Positions 20,999 through 30,964 of a stretch of 64,000 bases of DNA are shown one piece after another. The notes below the pieces were generated by a model. That model saw only the letters and a program-made list of their open reading frames with translations. It ran no database searches and had not been told where the DNA came from. Source of the stretch: Pleurostoma richardsiae (taxonomy: Eukaryota > Ascomycota > Sordariomycetes > Calosphaeriales > Pleurostomataceae). A program made the position numbers and the translations under genes. The DNA is taken from NCBI GenBank assembly GCA_030052745.1, contig JANBVO010000009.1:434001-498000 (forward strand). Reading direction: 5' to 3'. Within the stretch, counting starts at the first letter, position 1. Every line of letters starts with the position of its first letter.

Positions 20999-23010
20999 TC
21001 ATTTTATCTCCCTCATCTCACGCTGCGCCTGGACCGACTTCTCGCTTGCTAACCCCGCAGCCTCCTTTGCAAGCCGCATGTCCGTCAGTCCCAGCCTCAA
21101 GTCCCTGCTGTACGGCCCAAAGGTGGTGATAAGCTCCGACAACGACTCCTTGAGAGCGCAGAGTATGGCATCAACCTCGGGAGCATCCTTCTTGCCCTCA
21201 ACGTCTGTCCAGTGCGTAGGAAAGCTCGCCTTGAACGCCTCGAGCTTTCGGGTCACAGTTGTAAGTGTCCTGATGATCGCGGATATGTCTCGCTGGACGT
21301 TCCCGTATCTGTCCTCCAGGAGACTGTGCGCCGCCAACTGGCTCAGCGCGGTCGTCGCGTTGATGTAGAGGCTCACTTCTCCGTATGGCGTGCCCAAGAT
21401 TGCGGCATTGAGCCTCCTACCAAACTCTTGGCGGAACGGCGAGCCAAATGGTGAGCCCAGAAACCGGTGGGTCGTATAGCCGAATGGGCTGTCAGGATTT
21501 CTTGAGCTGGTCGCCTCCTGCTTCATGACTGCTAGCTTTCCCTTCGCGTCCAACAGCGCCTTCTTCGCCAGCGGGCTCAGGCGCGACCGCTGACCGGGCG
21601 AGGTTGCTGCTTGGCTCACAGCTTTCTCAATCTCACCACGGAAAGTCTTTTGCTGCGGAGTTGAAAGGAGGACTGGATCGTCTCTGACAGGCTGCGATAT
21701 GCGCTGCGCAGGCTTCGCATTATCGACTGGGTTAGCTATAACTGGAGCTGGGGGCGCCGGTGCCTTCCCGTAATTGTCGATTCTCGCATCGATGCTCTTC
21801 AGCACGTCCAGACAGATCGCATAGACCTGTGACCACATCGGCCCGTCCTTTCTGTCTATATCCTCGTATATCATTTTCCTACGGACCTCGAAATCCCGAG
21901 CAATGAAGGCCAATTCCCACATCGCAAAGCACTGCAGCATGTTAGCAAAAGTCATAGATTCATACCATGTACTGACTTACCCTAATAGACAGCTTCTTGC
22001 TCTTCAACCCGTTGAGGAGGCTGCCGTTGGGGTCCTTGGATTCTGAAGTGAGAGGCTTGCCGTTCTTCACCGGTTCCTTGACCAGGAAAGTCGAGAATGC
22101 AGTGTTGGCAGCCATCCAGACGAAGGACAGCATAAATCCGGCAGAAATACATCGCAGTAACAGCCACACACTGAACGGTATCGAGGCAGGGAGCATGTTT
22201 GTCTTCGGGAGATTGTAGAACGGGCGGAAGACGAGCAGTGCTGTCCTCCACGCCACTGTGCGGAGAAAGAGCCGGTATATGAAGACATTGGCAATGACTG
22301 ACACGATAGACTGCGTGCCTGCATGGATCAGGAGGAGCGGAACCTCATCGCCAAACCGCTTGAGCGGGTTGCTAGCATCGCCTTCCTTGGCTGAGCCGGG
22401 CTTGGACCTGACTGATCCCAATAAGAGCCTGTCATCATCTCTGTAAAGATGCAGGATTCCGCGCCACGCGCCCAATATGATGAAATGAGTCGTGAAAAAG
22501 AGAGGCTTCTCGTTCAGCCGCGCCCTGTCCCCAGTATGGTATGCGATCCAGTTCAGGTTGGCGCTAGCGGGAACAGACCAGAGGTAGACCTGGCTGAACA
22601 GCCAACTCGATATGGCGTATGAGACGATGGCCTCGACCGTCTGGGGCTTCAGGGCATTCTGTGCAAACGTCTGAAAGCCTGAATTGGAGGTGCGAAGACC
22701 GACGTGGTACTGCGCGATTCGTAGAATAATGATCGAGAGGCCACAGAGGAAGAAGAAGCCTGTCTTGATGCCAGCAGGGCCGAGGGGAAACCAAGCCCAG
22801 ATGTCTGCGGTTGTTTTGTTAGCCGCGAAGCACCCTATGCAAGGCAAAGCAGTTACAGAGATTCGACATACAAGAGCTCCAGTTCCCCAGTAGCACAGCC
22901 TGGATGTAGGCGATGGCCAACAGAGTGGAAGCAGCAGTAGTGAATCTCCTCTGAAGGGCAGGCTGAAGAAGATCCTTATATGGCGTCCGTCGTACTGGTG
23001 CTGGTGCCAT
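20999..23010 (-). CDS. NDC1: Ndc1-type nuclear pore membrane protein
   Basis: Three exons: 23010-22872, 22804-21981 and 21931-20999. The introns are 67 bp (GTATGT...CCGCAG) and 49 bp (GTAAGT, GCTAAC branch, TGCAG), and phases close exactly to give 631 aa. The N-terminus (MAPAPVRRTPYKDLLQPAL, then a first membrane helix and LGNWSS) and the following five or so hydrophobic segments within residues ~25-300 match the Ndc1 family. These are transmembrane nucleoporins that anchor the nuclear pore complex and, in fungi, the spindle pole body in the nuclear envelope. The C-terminal half is soluble: the MWELAFIARDFEVRRKMIYED motif after the last helix region, a linker with FGYTTHRFLGSPFGSPFR, then a helical tail. 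The gene is divergent from the syntaxin gene, with 348 bp between start codons. Confidence 0.88.
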
Positions 23011-23358
23011 CTCCGCAGCGCATGGTTGACTTGGCAGCCTCGCTGTCAGCTGTCGAGAGTCGTGGATCTTTTTTGGAGCTCTTGAAATACAAACCGTCTG
23101 GTCGCGAAGGAAACACGCGCCCCACTTCCCCTAAGTACGCCACATGGTGGCTGAGTCACGTGGACGTTACGTAGCTTCTCCAGCCACTGTCAAGGCAGCC
23201 GATTAGTGGTGGTAGCGGGAAGATGTCACAAGCCGACCCGCCGCCCTCACATCTACCGTCTCATCACAACTACCAACCATTGCGCTCTCTCTATCATCCA
23301 TCTTCACTGCTCGCTTTCTGTTCTTTGAGCGTTTTTGTCGAAAGCATCCGCCGTCAAA
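23011..23358. promoter_or_regulatory. Divergent promoter NDC1 / syntaxin
   Basis: The 348 bp between two start codons must serve both genes. At 23152-23162 it carries TGAGTCACGTG, an overlap of a bZIP (Gcn4/Cpc1-type) TGAGTCA site and a CACGTG E-box. The syntaxin side has a pyrimidine-rich leader (23265-23335), typical of fungal 5' UTRs. Confidence 0.5.
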
Positions 23359-24226
23359 ATGTCATTTGATCAGCTCTCCTCCCTCGAGGCGCAGGAGCGC
23401 CGGGGCAGCCCGGGCTTCTCCGACGACCCAGAGTTCGATGGCTTATCGCAGGACCTAATGAACAAATTGTTCAAGCTGACCGGCAACAACTCACGGCTGG
23501 GCACCGAAATAGGTCATTTGGGCACACGGAGGGACACGGCGCGCGTGCGGGAGCGGGTGCACGAGTTGCTGGAGGAGTCCCGGGACCTATTCAAGGACGT
23601 CGGCGAGGGCGTCAAGAAGATCCAGAGTTGGCATGATGTCACGGTACGGACGGTGCCCCGTGAAGAAGTTATGAAGATGACCAGCCTTACTAACAGGAGA
23701 TACACAGAGCTCGCAACGATACAAACAGCAAAAACTCTCCAGGGAATTCCAGACCACCCTCTCCGAATTCCAGAACCTCCAGCGCCAAGCCCTCGAGAAG
23801 CAGCGCGCGACCGTCTCCGCAGCGCGGGCGGCAATCGAAGAGACCGAAGGCGGCGGGCACGTCTCGAGCGAGCAGATTCAGCAGCAGCAGCAGCAGGAGC
23901 TGGCGCGGCTGGCGCCGCAGGACGAGGTGGACTTCCAGGACGCGCTGATCATAGAGCGGGAGGAGGAGATCCGCAACATTGAGCAGGGCGTGGGCGACCT
24001 GAACGTTCTGTTCCAGCAGGTGGCGCAGATCGTGAACGAGCAGGGCCAGCAGCTCGATACCATCGCGGACAACGTCGAGAACGTGCGGACCGACACTAGG
24101 GGCGCTGATTATGAGCTGCGCTCTGCGGCGAGGTACCAGAGGAATGCGAGGAGCAAGGCGTGCTGCTTGCTGCTGATCCTAGCCGTCATTCTTACCATAA
24201 TACTACTAGCCATATTCTTGGGCTAG
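23359..24226 (+). CDS. PEP12: Pep12-type syntaxin (endosomal/vacuolar Qa-SNARE)
   Basis: Two exons, 23359-23643 and 23708-24226, separated by a 64-bp intron (GTACGG donor, CTAAC branch near 23692, CACAG acceptor), give 267 aa. The N-terminal ~160 residues form the helical regulatory region (KLFKLTGNNSRLGTEIGHLG; QQKLSREFQTTLSEFQNLQ). The SNARE motif is at about 170-235 (EREEEIRNIEQGVGDLNVLF, with the central layer Gln in QVAQIVNEQGQQLD). A C-terminal anchor of ~20 hydrophobic residues ends in AIFLG, directly after a CC pair that could be palmitoylated. The layout is that of a tail-anchored Qa-SNARE. The N-terminal region resembles the Pep12/syntaxin-7 group, which acts in Golgi-to-endosome and endosome-to-vacuole fusion; Vam3 is the alternative. 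A TTG 24 bases upstream in frame is not the start; ATG 23359 follows GTCAAA. Confidence 0.88.
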
Positions 24227-24418
24227 AGGAGGGGCGAAGAATGAGGGGCATTTGGAAGAGTGCGATGAACCAGATGGGCTAGACTTCAATGCGGACTGCG
24301 TCTCCTTTGTTCTATCATCAAGGCGTTTCAGGAGTTGCCCACCGGAGCTGAGCAAGTCATTGTATTATACAGAGTTCTCTAGCGCCTTTATACATGGTTT
24401 CCCCATAAACCTTCCGTC

Positions 24419-25606
24419 TTATCTATGCGCTGCTGCCTTTGTCTTAGGAGGCGCTGGCCGCAGGATTAGCCGCTCCGATCCTGTGCAAGGGCGGAGGCTC
24501 GGCTTCGGGACCGGCATATAAGCCTTGATGCCCTTTTGTAGCAGGCCACTAAATCCGGCAGAGGAAATCCAATACAAGTGTATCGCTGCCGGGAGATGCA
24601 ATGTGACTGGCCCAATAACCAAAGCCAGAAGAAGGAGGGTGCGCTGCACGCTGCGCGCCAGTCGAGACTGTGCTAGCCTCGTATTCTTGGATTTGTCTTC
24701 CACTCCAAATAGCGTAAGCTTTCCAGCCGTGGACTCGGGCAGGACGTTCAGCACCAGCATGCCGGAGAGTACAAAAGGTAGAACATGGTACGGGTCAGCT
24801 TCTAGAAGATTGGGAAACCAGAGGCAGCCGCCAGTCGCAAGCGTCGGATCGATGGCTGAGGCAGCAATGTCTTGAGCTGACAGTATAGACGAGCCGTCCG
24901 TAGGCAAAATGTCTGAGAGCGACACAGCACCTGTCGGAGCGGTCGGCGACGTTGAAGCCGACGCTGCAGCAGTAGAGACAGGCTCTCCGCTTCTTGGCCT
25001 GGAGCGGAAGACAAGGGTTCCAAGAGCTCCCGGCTGGCCACCAGAGAGTCTTCTGATAGACTCGATCACACAGAGCCAGAAAGGGAAGGCCAGAATGCTT
25101 CCGTGCATCTTCCATTGCTGGAGGCCCCATTTCTTGTAGATGCGCTTAGTGACTTTGGTGTATCTCCTCATAAACTCTGCTTCCTTCTTTGCCGATGGTA
25201 TCGGCTCTCTCTCCACAGCCCGGCGAAGCTTCGCAGTCCATGCTAGGAATAGGGGGAAGAGCTCAGATCTGCGCTGAGCAATCTTTTGGGAGTAGACGAA
25301 GAAGGGTAGGCGGAAGACTGCGTTGACTGCCAGGCCGACAAGTGGTATTGTGATGAACCAGGGAGTGCCTGTAGCTGTGTGAAGCGCCGTTATGAGGTGC
25401 TCACTAAGCTGGACTGAGCTCTCAACAAAAGGCGCAATGTGGAAATGCCTCGATCCGGTGGCTCCTCTGCCAGGCTGCCGCAGTCTTCGGCCGGTGAATG
25501 ATGAGCTCTCATGCTGAAAAGAGGCAGGCTGGACGTAGGATACAAGAGGACGAAGCCGCGAGGCAGAGAGCCCGAGACCGCGGCTCACATGGCCAGACAT
25601 GGCCAT
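24419..25606 (-). CDS. COX18: Cox18/Oxa2-type mitochondrial inner-membrane insertase
   Basis: A single-exon gene, 395 aa from the ATG at 25606; a second ATG two codons later is equally possible. The N-terminus (MSGHVSRGLGLSASRLRPLV...) is Arg/Ser-rich without early acidic residues, as in mitochondrial presequences. The YidC/Oxa1/Alb3 fold follows: first core helix PWFITIPLVGLAVNAVFRLP, then a basic matrix loop (RYTKVTKRIYKKWGLQQWKM), a helix AFPFWLCVIESIRRLSGG, and helices near the C-terminus (LPFVLSGMLVLNVLPE; LLLLALVIGPVTLHLPAAI). The family inserts the C-terminal part of cytochrome oxidase subunit 2. The frame stays open upstream to 25873, but only through GTG and weak ATGs with no presequence character. 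Convergent with the syntaxin gene, leaving only 192 bp between stop codons, and divergent from ALG11. Confidence 0.85.
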   Translation of the reverse strand: MAMSGHVSRGLGLSASRLRPLVSYVQPASFQHESSSFTGRRLRQPGRGATGSRHFHIAPFVESSVQLSEHLITALHTATGTPWFITIPLVGLAVNAVFRLPFFVYSQKIAQRRSELFPLFLAWTAKLRRAVEREPIPSAKKEAEFMRRYTKVTKRIYKKWGLQQWKMHGSILAFPFWLCVIESIRRLSGGQPGALGTLVFRSRPRSGEPVSTAAASASTSPTAPTGAVSLSDILPTDGSSILSAQDIAASAIDPTLATGGCLWFPNLLEADPYHVLPFVLSGMLVLNVLPESTAGKLTLFGVEDKSKNTRLAQSRLARSVQRTLLLLALVIGPVTLHLPAAIHLYWISSAGFSGLLQKGIKAYMPVPKPSLRPCTGSERLILRPAPPKTKAAAHR

Positions 25607-26127
25607 AAGAAGGCATTCCTCTCCAGAGATGGAGTCTGTCACGAGCAGATTCGCTACTCTGTCCCGTGCAAGTGATGGCACCAGATGATCTGAGGTACAG
25701 ATGAAAATCATAGACAGTGTGACATCCGGCCCACCTGCTGCCATGTGCCGGTGGACACAGGCGCCGGGATCCGAGGGAGTGGAGTCGGTGCACGGCCCCA
25801 CAAGCCACACGGTACGTACTGTACAGTAGAGTACAGCTGGCGCCTGCCCTGCCGAATTGTCGCCAGCTTGCACCGCCGCCTTTAAATAGCACCAAGCTTA
25901 AAGCTCCCGCGCAGCCCTCCCACGTCAACCGCTTCTGCACGTCGACGTCAACAAGCATGGTCGTGCTTGTCCGCTACGACTCCAGCCTCGAGCGGCCAGA
26001 TATTTGTTCCACTCGTTTATCCTATTAGAGCATACTTTTCTTGATATATTCTCCACCGTTCTAGAACGGCCGGCCAGCGCTGAGCTGAACCCAAGAAGAA
26101 ACAGCACTTCACGACTACCCCGAGTCG
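25607..26127. promoter_or_regulatory. Divergent promoter COX18 / ALG11
   Basis: 521 bp separate the two start codons. There is a GTAC-rich segment (TACGTACTGTACAGTAGAGTA around 25813-25832) and a TTTAAATAG element at 25881. On the ALG11 side a purine-rich leader (AAGAAGAAAC) precedes the start. No recognised regulator site stands out. Confidence 0.4.
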
Positions 26128-27991
26128 ATGGAAGGATCCTGCACGGCCCCTACGGGCCAGAAGCCCTTCACCTTGGGCGTGCATCCCCGCACCCTTGCCC
26201 TCGTCATCGTTCCCATGATCGCCTGCCTGCCCCTCACCGTTCTATTCATCGTCCCCTATGTCCTGCGTGCCGTGGGCAGAGGACTCGGCTGGTACTTGCG
26301 GAGGAAGACCGAGGGCAGGAGACTGCGCATCCTCGAGGTGATGGGGGAGGATGAGAAGGCGTTCTTAGAAAGCAAGAAGGACCAAGACAAGACACCTGAC
26401 GAAGCAGATTGGGAGAACATTGAGGCACATGCACTTGGCAGCTCACCGAACGGCGAGAAGGCTGAAGCGGACTGGGATGGCATCGTGGGCTTCTTCCATC
26501 CGTTCTGGTAGGTCTAAGCTCTCATCCACCCCTCTCTAGCGAGACTTATTTTGACTGACACGTCTACAGCAACGCCGGTGGCGGTGGGGAAAGAGTCCTC
26601 TGGGCAGCTGTTCGAGCGACGCAGAAACGATGGCCAAAGGCCAAATGCGTGGTCTACACCGGTGATCACGATGCGAACAAGGAAGCCATTCTTTCTCGAG
26701 TTAAGGTATGACAAGGAGCAGCCAGGAGCTGATTCGTCTGGGAGAGACCCTGCTAATACAATATAGAGCCGGTTCAACATCTACCTTCATCCCCCGACCA
26801 TACAATTCCTCTACCTCTCGACAAGACACTGGGTGCTAGCATCGACATGGCCTCACTTCACGCTCGCGGGCCAGTCCTTCGGCTCTCTTATCCTGGCATG
26901 GGACGCTTTTTCGTTCCTTGTTCCAGACATCTTCGTCGACACCATGGGCTATGCATTCGCCCTGGGTTTCTGCAAGCTCCTATTCCCAAAAATACCTACA
27001 GGGGCTTACGTCCATTACCCCACCATATCAACAGACATGCTTCAGTCGTTAGACCCGAGCTCCGAGGTCGGGGGCCAGGGAGTCAACGCGGGCAAGGGGG
27101 TTGGAACGCAAGGCAGGGTCAAGAAGCTGTATTGGGAGTTGTTTGCAAAGGTGTACTCATGGGTCGGCGCGTCCGTCGACGTCGTTATGACCAACTCGAC
27201 ATGGACGCAGGGCCATATCCAGAAGCTGTGGGGACCGTACCGCGAGGACAAGGAGAGGACCAGTCCTATCGCCGTAGTCTACCCGCCTGTGGCGGTCAAA
27301 GAGCTGGAGCAGGAGGTTGAGGTCTCCGAGGCGGCGGAGCAGAATCGCCAGAAGGTCATCGTCTACATTGCGCAGTTCCGCCCAGAGAAGAACCACCAGC
27401 TGATCCTTCAGTCCTTTGCCGAGTTCCTCAAAAAGGGAAGCGAGGCGGCGAAGGATGCGAAGCTGGTCCTCATCGGCAGTGTCCGCGATGATCAGGACTC
27501 GAAGCGGGTTTATAAGCTAAGGCTGCTGGTCCATGAGCTTCACGTTCAGGATCAGGTCGAGTTCCACCTCGACGCATCGTGGCCCGAGATTCTGGAGTGG
27601 CTGCGGAAGGCATCGGTCGGTGTCAACGGCATGTGGAACGAGCATTTCGGCATCGGCGTCGTTGAGTACCAAGCTGCTGGCCTCATCTCAGTCGTCCACA
27701 ACAGTGGAGGCCCCAAGCTGGACATCGTCACTGAAGTGGACGGTGAACCGACCGGTATGTGACAACGCCTTGTACCTCTGATGATGCTGAAAACGGAACT
27801 AACGAGATGGCGTAGGCTTCCACGCAACAACTCCGGCTGAGTTCGCCGATGCCTACGAGAGGGCTCTGTCTCTCGCGAATCCCCTCGCCATGCGACAGCG
27901 GGCTCGCCAGTCGGCTAAGAGGTTCACGGAGGAGGAGTTTGCGAAGAAGTGGACGGCCCAGATGGAGAAGCTGGTTGCCATGAAGTCATGA
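26128..27991 (+). CDS. ALG11: Alg11 GDP-mannose:dolichol-linked alpha-1,2-mannosyltransferase
   Basis: Four exons: 26128-26507, 26570-26705, 26767-27754 and 27816-27991, with introns of 62, 61 and 61 bp. Phases close to 559 aa. The enzyme adds the last two alpha-1,2 mannoses to the lipid-linked oligosaccharide on the cytosolic face of the ER, early in N-glycan assembly. The N-terminus has a membrane helix (~20-45, [20 protein letters not shown]). The family motif [16 protein letters not shown] spans the first splice junction, which confirms that junction. Further signatures are [29 protein letters not shown] and, in the C-terminal GT-B domain, the EX7E motif [15 protein letters not shown] with HNSGGP after it. 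All expected catalytic elements are present, and the length is normal for fungi. An upstream in-frame ATG is not seen, so the start is firm. Confidence 0.92.
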
Positions 27992-28351
27992 ACCAGCTTG
28001 GATGATTTCAGCGTTGTACCGTACATGTATAGATAACTAAGGATACCCCTTTTCCTTGCGGGATTCACGGGCGGCATGTCTGTTTGAACAGTCTGATAGC
28101 GCTTCAAATCCGTAGCGTTAGGCTTCGAGGAAGAATACCAGGAAGCGCGCAGGGAGGACAACAAACGATACCAACAGGCTAGTTCGAAGAAACTGAAACG
28201 CTGGCCATAGGAGCCTATGCGCCACTTGAATGTTCAGTCTATCTTAGTGTTCTAAGATTGTGTACACTGCTATCCCCTTCATATGTCTAACTACGCCTGA
28301 CGTGTACCCAACTAATCTCTATCGTATACAGTTTATGCTATTCTATAATCA
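27992..28351. other. Convergent 3' region ALG11 / GGT
   Basis: 360 bp between two stop codons, containing both 3' UTRs. The part from 28240 to 28370 is A/T-rich (TTTATGCTATTCTATAATC), fitting polyadenylation signals. No gene is recognised. Confidence 0.5.
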
Positions 28352-30427
28352 TTATATTGAGAAACCTCCGCTGTTCCTCTGCCTAGGCTCACCAGCGGCC
28401 TCGAAGGTCCCGTCCCACAGCTTCCGGATGCCCTGCACGGCACTAATGCCAGGGCGCACCCAAGTCACATTGTGGCCCTTGGCCTGTATGCCGTCGACAG
28501 TGGAATTGTCGAACATCCATTCGATCGTGACCTCGTTCGGCATCAGCTGGTCGTGGAAGCGCGGCGCCGCGAGGGCCGCCACGACGTCCTCGCCGAGCTC
28601 CAGCATTCGCCACGCCACCTGCGTCGTCGAGCTGATGATGCGGCTGCCACCCGCGGCGCCCGTGACGAAGAGCACGGTGCCGTTGGCGTGCTCGGCAACG
28701 ATTGGCGTGATGGAGCTCATGGGCCGCTTGCGGGCGCGGATGTAGTTGGCCTCAGAGGGCTCGAAGCCGAAACCGTTGCGCACGCCCGGCACCGAGAAGT
28801 CGTTCATCTCGTTGTTGAGGATGATACCCGTGTCCGGCGTCATGACCTGCGACCCGAAGAGCATGTTGATGGTCGTCGTGGTCGACACCGTCAGCCCCGA
28901 GGAGTCGGCCGTCACGATGTGGGAGGTCCCGTGGCTGTCAGGCGTATAGATGGCTTTCGGATCGTACGCGTCGACCGGGAGGGTCGCGTTGTCGTTGATG
29001 CGCGACCTGGTACGCTGCGCCATCTGCTCGGATAGCATGTCGTGCTCAAGGGGAACTGCGTCGCTGACGAAGTCGGGGTCGCCAAGGTCGAAGCGTGCCG
29101 CGTAGGCGAAGCGCATGGCCTCGATAAAGCGGTGCGTGGTCAGGTTGACGTCCGAGGTCTCCAAAGGGTCGTACTGCTCCATGGTCTTGAGCATGCTGAG
29201 CATCACGGGGCCGCTGCTCGGAGCACCAGTAGAGTAGAGTTTATGCCCACGGTAGGTGATGTGAATGGCTTTCTTAGGATGGATGGTGTAGTTCTTCATG
29301 TCATCTAGGGTTATGGCGCCGCCTGTTGCTTGGACGGCCTCGACGATAGATTTGGCTAAGTGGCATTAGCGATTCAGGGGCTGTCACAGGTCGGCAGAGG
29401 CAGCGTACCTATCTCTCCCTCATAGAAGGTGTCGATGCCATCTCGTCCAATCTTCTCCAGGGTGCTACCTCTCAATTAGCACTCGACACGCCCCTTAATC
29501 TGTGCGCACGATGGGATCTCACTCCGCATATCGCTTCCTGGTGATGACGTCGCCAAGAGTAACGAGGGTGCCGTTAGGAGCAAAGTCCTCAGCCCAAGCC
29601 GGGTCTTCGAGCAAGAAGTTTCCTCTCCCAGCTTTCTTCTGTTCCTCAAGAGTGGCTGTCATATACCTGACAAGGTCCTCAGTGACTGCACTGGAGTTAA
29701 TCGTAATGGCCGTATCTTCTCGGAACCGCGGCTACTCACCATTGAAGCCATTTCTCGCAACATGGACGGCAGGGTGGACGACCGCTCTCCAAGGCAAAGC
29801 CTGGGCTCCCGTTAGCGATCTCTCAGGAGTCAACCGGTTGCATCCCCACTTACACCGTATTTTCTGTGCAGATACTCTAGACCACGCAGTTCTCCAGGGA
29901 CTGCAACTGCCAGACCCCCAACGAGACTTGACAGGTAGTCGTCATGGTACATGTCCTCATAGGCAGCCGCCGGGGCCATTTCCCGAAAATCTATGGCCTC
30001 GTAGTTGCCATCGGCATCCCGGACGAGAGTGAAGCCACCACCGCCTAGGCCGGAGTGGTACATGCCGATGGTACCCACACACAGCATGGTGCCGACCATG
30101 GCATCGGCGGCATTGCCCTGCACGATCGGTCAGTGAAACCCGGAACGGGCCGTACCGGCCCTGATAAGGTTCGGGAGAGACGTACGCCGCGTTCAAGCAG
30201 GTCGATGCCGATCTGCGAGCATATCGAGCTCTCAGAGGCGACAGCGCCCTTGGACCCAGATACAGGTAGGGTCAGCGCCTGGAGCGGGAGCGCATCAACG
30301 AGGCCAGCACCGTAAAGTGATAGAAGGTGAAGAGGCAGAGCCCGGACGGCAGCCTCTACAATAGCAATAACATCAGTATGCAGGACGATTGCGTGCTCTG
30401 CCGGGTTCTGTTCTGTCACTCACTCAT
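28352..30427 (-). CDS. GGT: Secreted gamma-glutamyltransferase (gamma-glutamyl transpeptidase)
   Basis: Seven coding exons: 30427-30424, 30355-30186, 30117-29854, 29800-29740, 29685-29523, 29464-29409 and 29355-28352. The six introns are 53-68 bp and phases close to 573 aa. The enzyme cleaves the gamma-glutamyl bond of glutathione and transfers or hydrolyses the glutamyl group. The precursor self-cleaves before a Thr, seen here in DSHGTSHIVTAD. Large-subunit motifs: SKGAVASESSICSQIG and GNAADAMVGTMLCVGTIGMYHSGLGGG. Small-subunit motifs: STTTTINMLFGSQV, ILNNEMNDFSVP, RPMSSITPIVAE and GAAGGSRI. The first coding exon is only ATGA. Splicing it to 30355 yields MKAAVRALPLHLLSLYGAG, a signal peptide that the unspliced frame would miss. 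That first junction rests on the donor GTGAGT, the acceptor TTGTAG and the phase. Divergent from TRM2. Confidence 0.88.
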
Positions 30428-30964
30428 GGTGGCGGATAGATAAGCGAGAGTTCTCTCCCGCGTCTCAGAACCAGCCGACCGGAGAGCTTCGGTTCGCTTA
30501 GGTCTCTCGGGTCTCCTCTCCGAATGTACTCTTCAACGCCGGCTGAAAAAGAGTCTATCTATATAGAGAGAAGAGATATAAACATCGCCACGAATTCGCA
30601 AAGAGACGAGACTTGTCGTAGTTCGGGAGTCTACGACAGGCGCTAGACGCACCCAAGGACGTCTTTGATATTGATTGATAAGGCTGCATGACTTGCTGGT
30701 AACTAGATAGATGAGGTACGTACTATTTAGAGGCTGAGAATTATAGCCAATGATCGGACGCGGTTACATGTCCTACCTAAATAGGAAGATCCCTGTCAGT
30801 CAGCCACAGAAAATTGATAACCACGTGCTGCCAAGCCACAAGTGGCTGTCCCTTCACTGTAATGTGTGCGCTACGATTGGTTCTTGAGATTTTCTTAGCA
30901 TCTCAGTAACTTTTAGGCCGTCGTTCACCTGGACACTGGCAAGCCTTTGCTTGAATAAATTTCG
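30428..30964. promoter_or_regulatory. Divergent promoter GGT / TRM2
   Basis: 537 bp up to the upstream TRM2 ATG. It contains a CACGTG E-box (30822-30827), a short inverted repeat GCCACAAGTGGC (30834-30845), a TATATAGAGAGAAGAGATATA patch near 30560 close to the GGT side, and an A/T-rich segment around 30720-30810. Confidence 0.45.
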
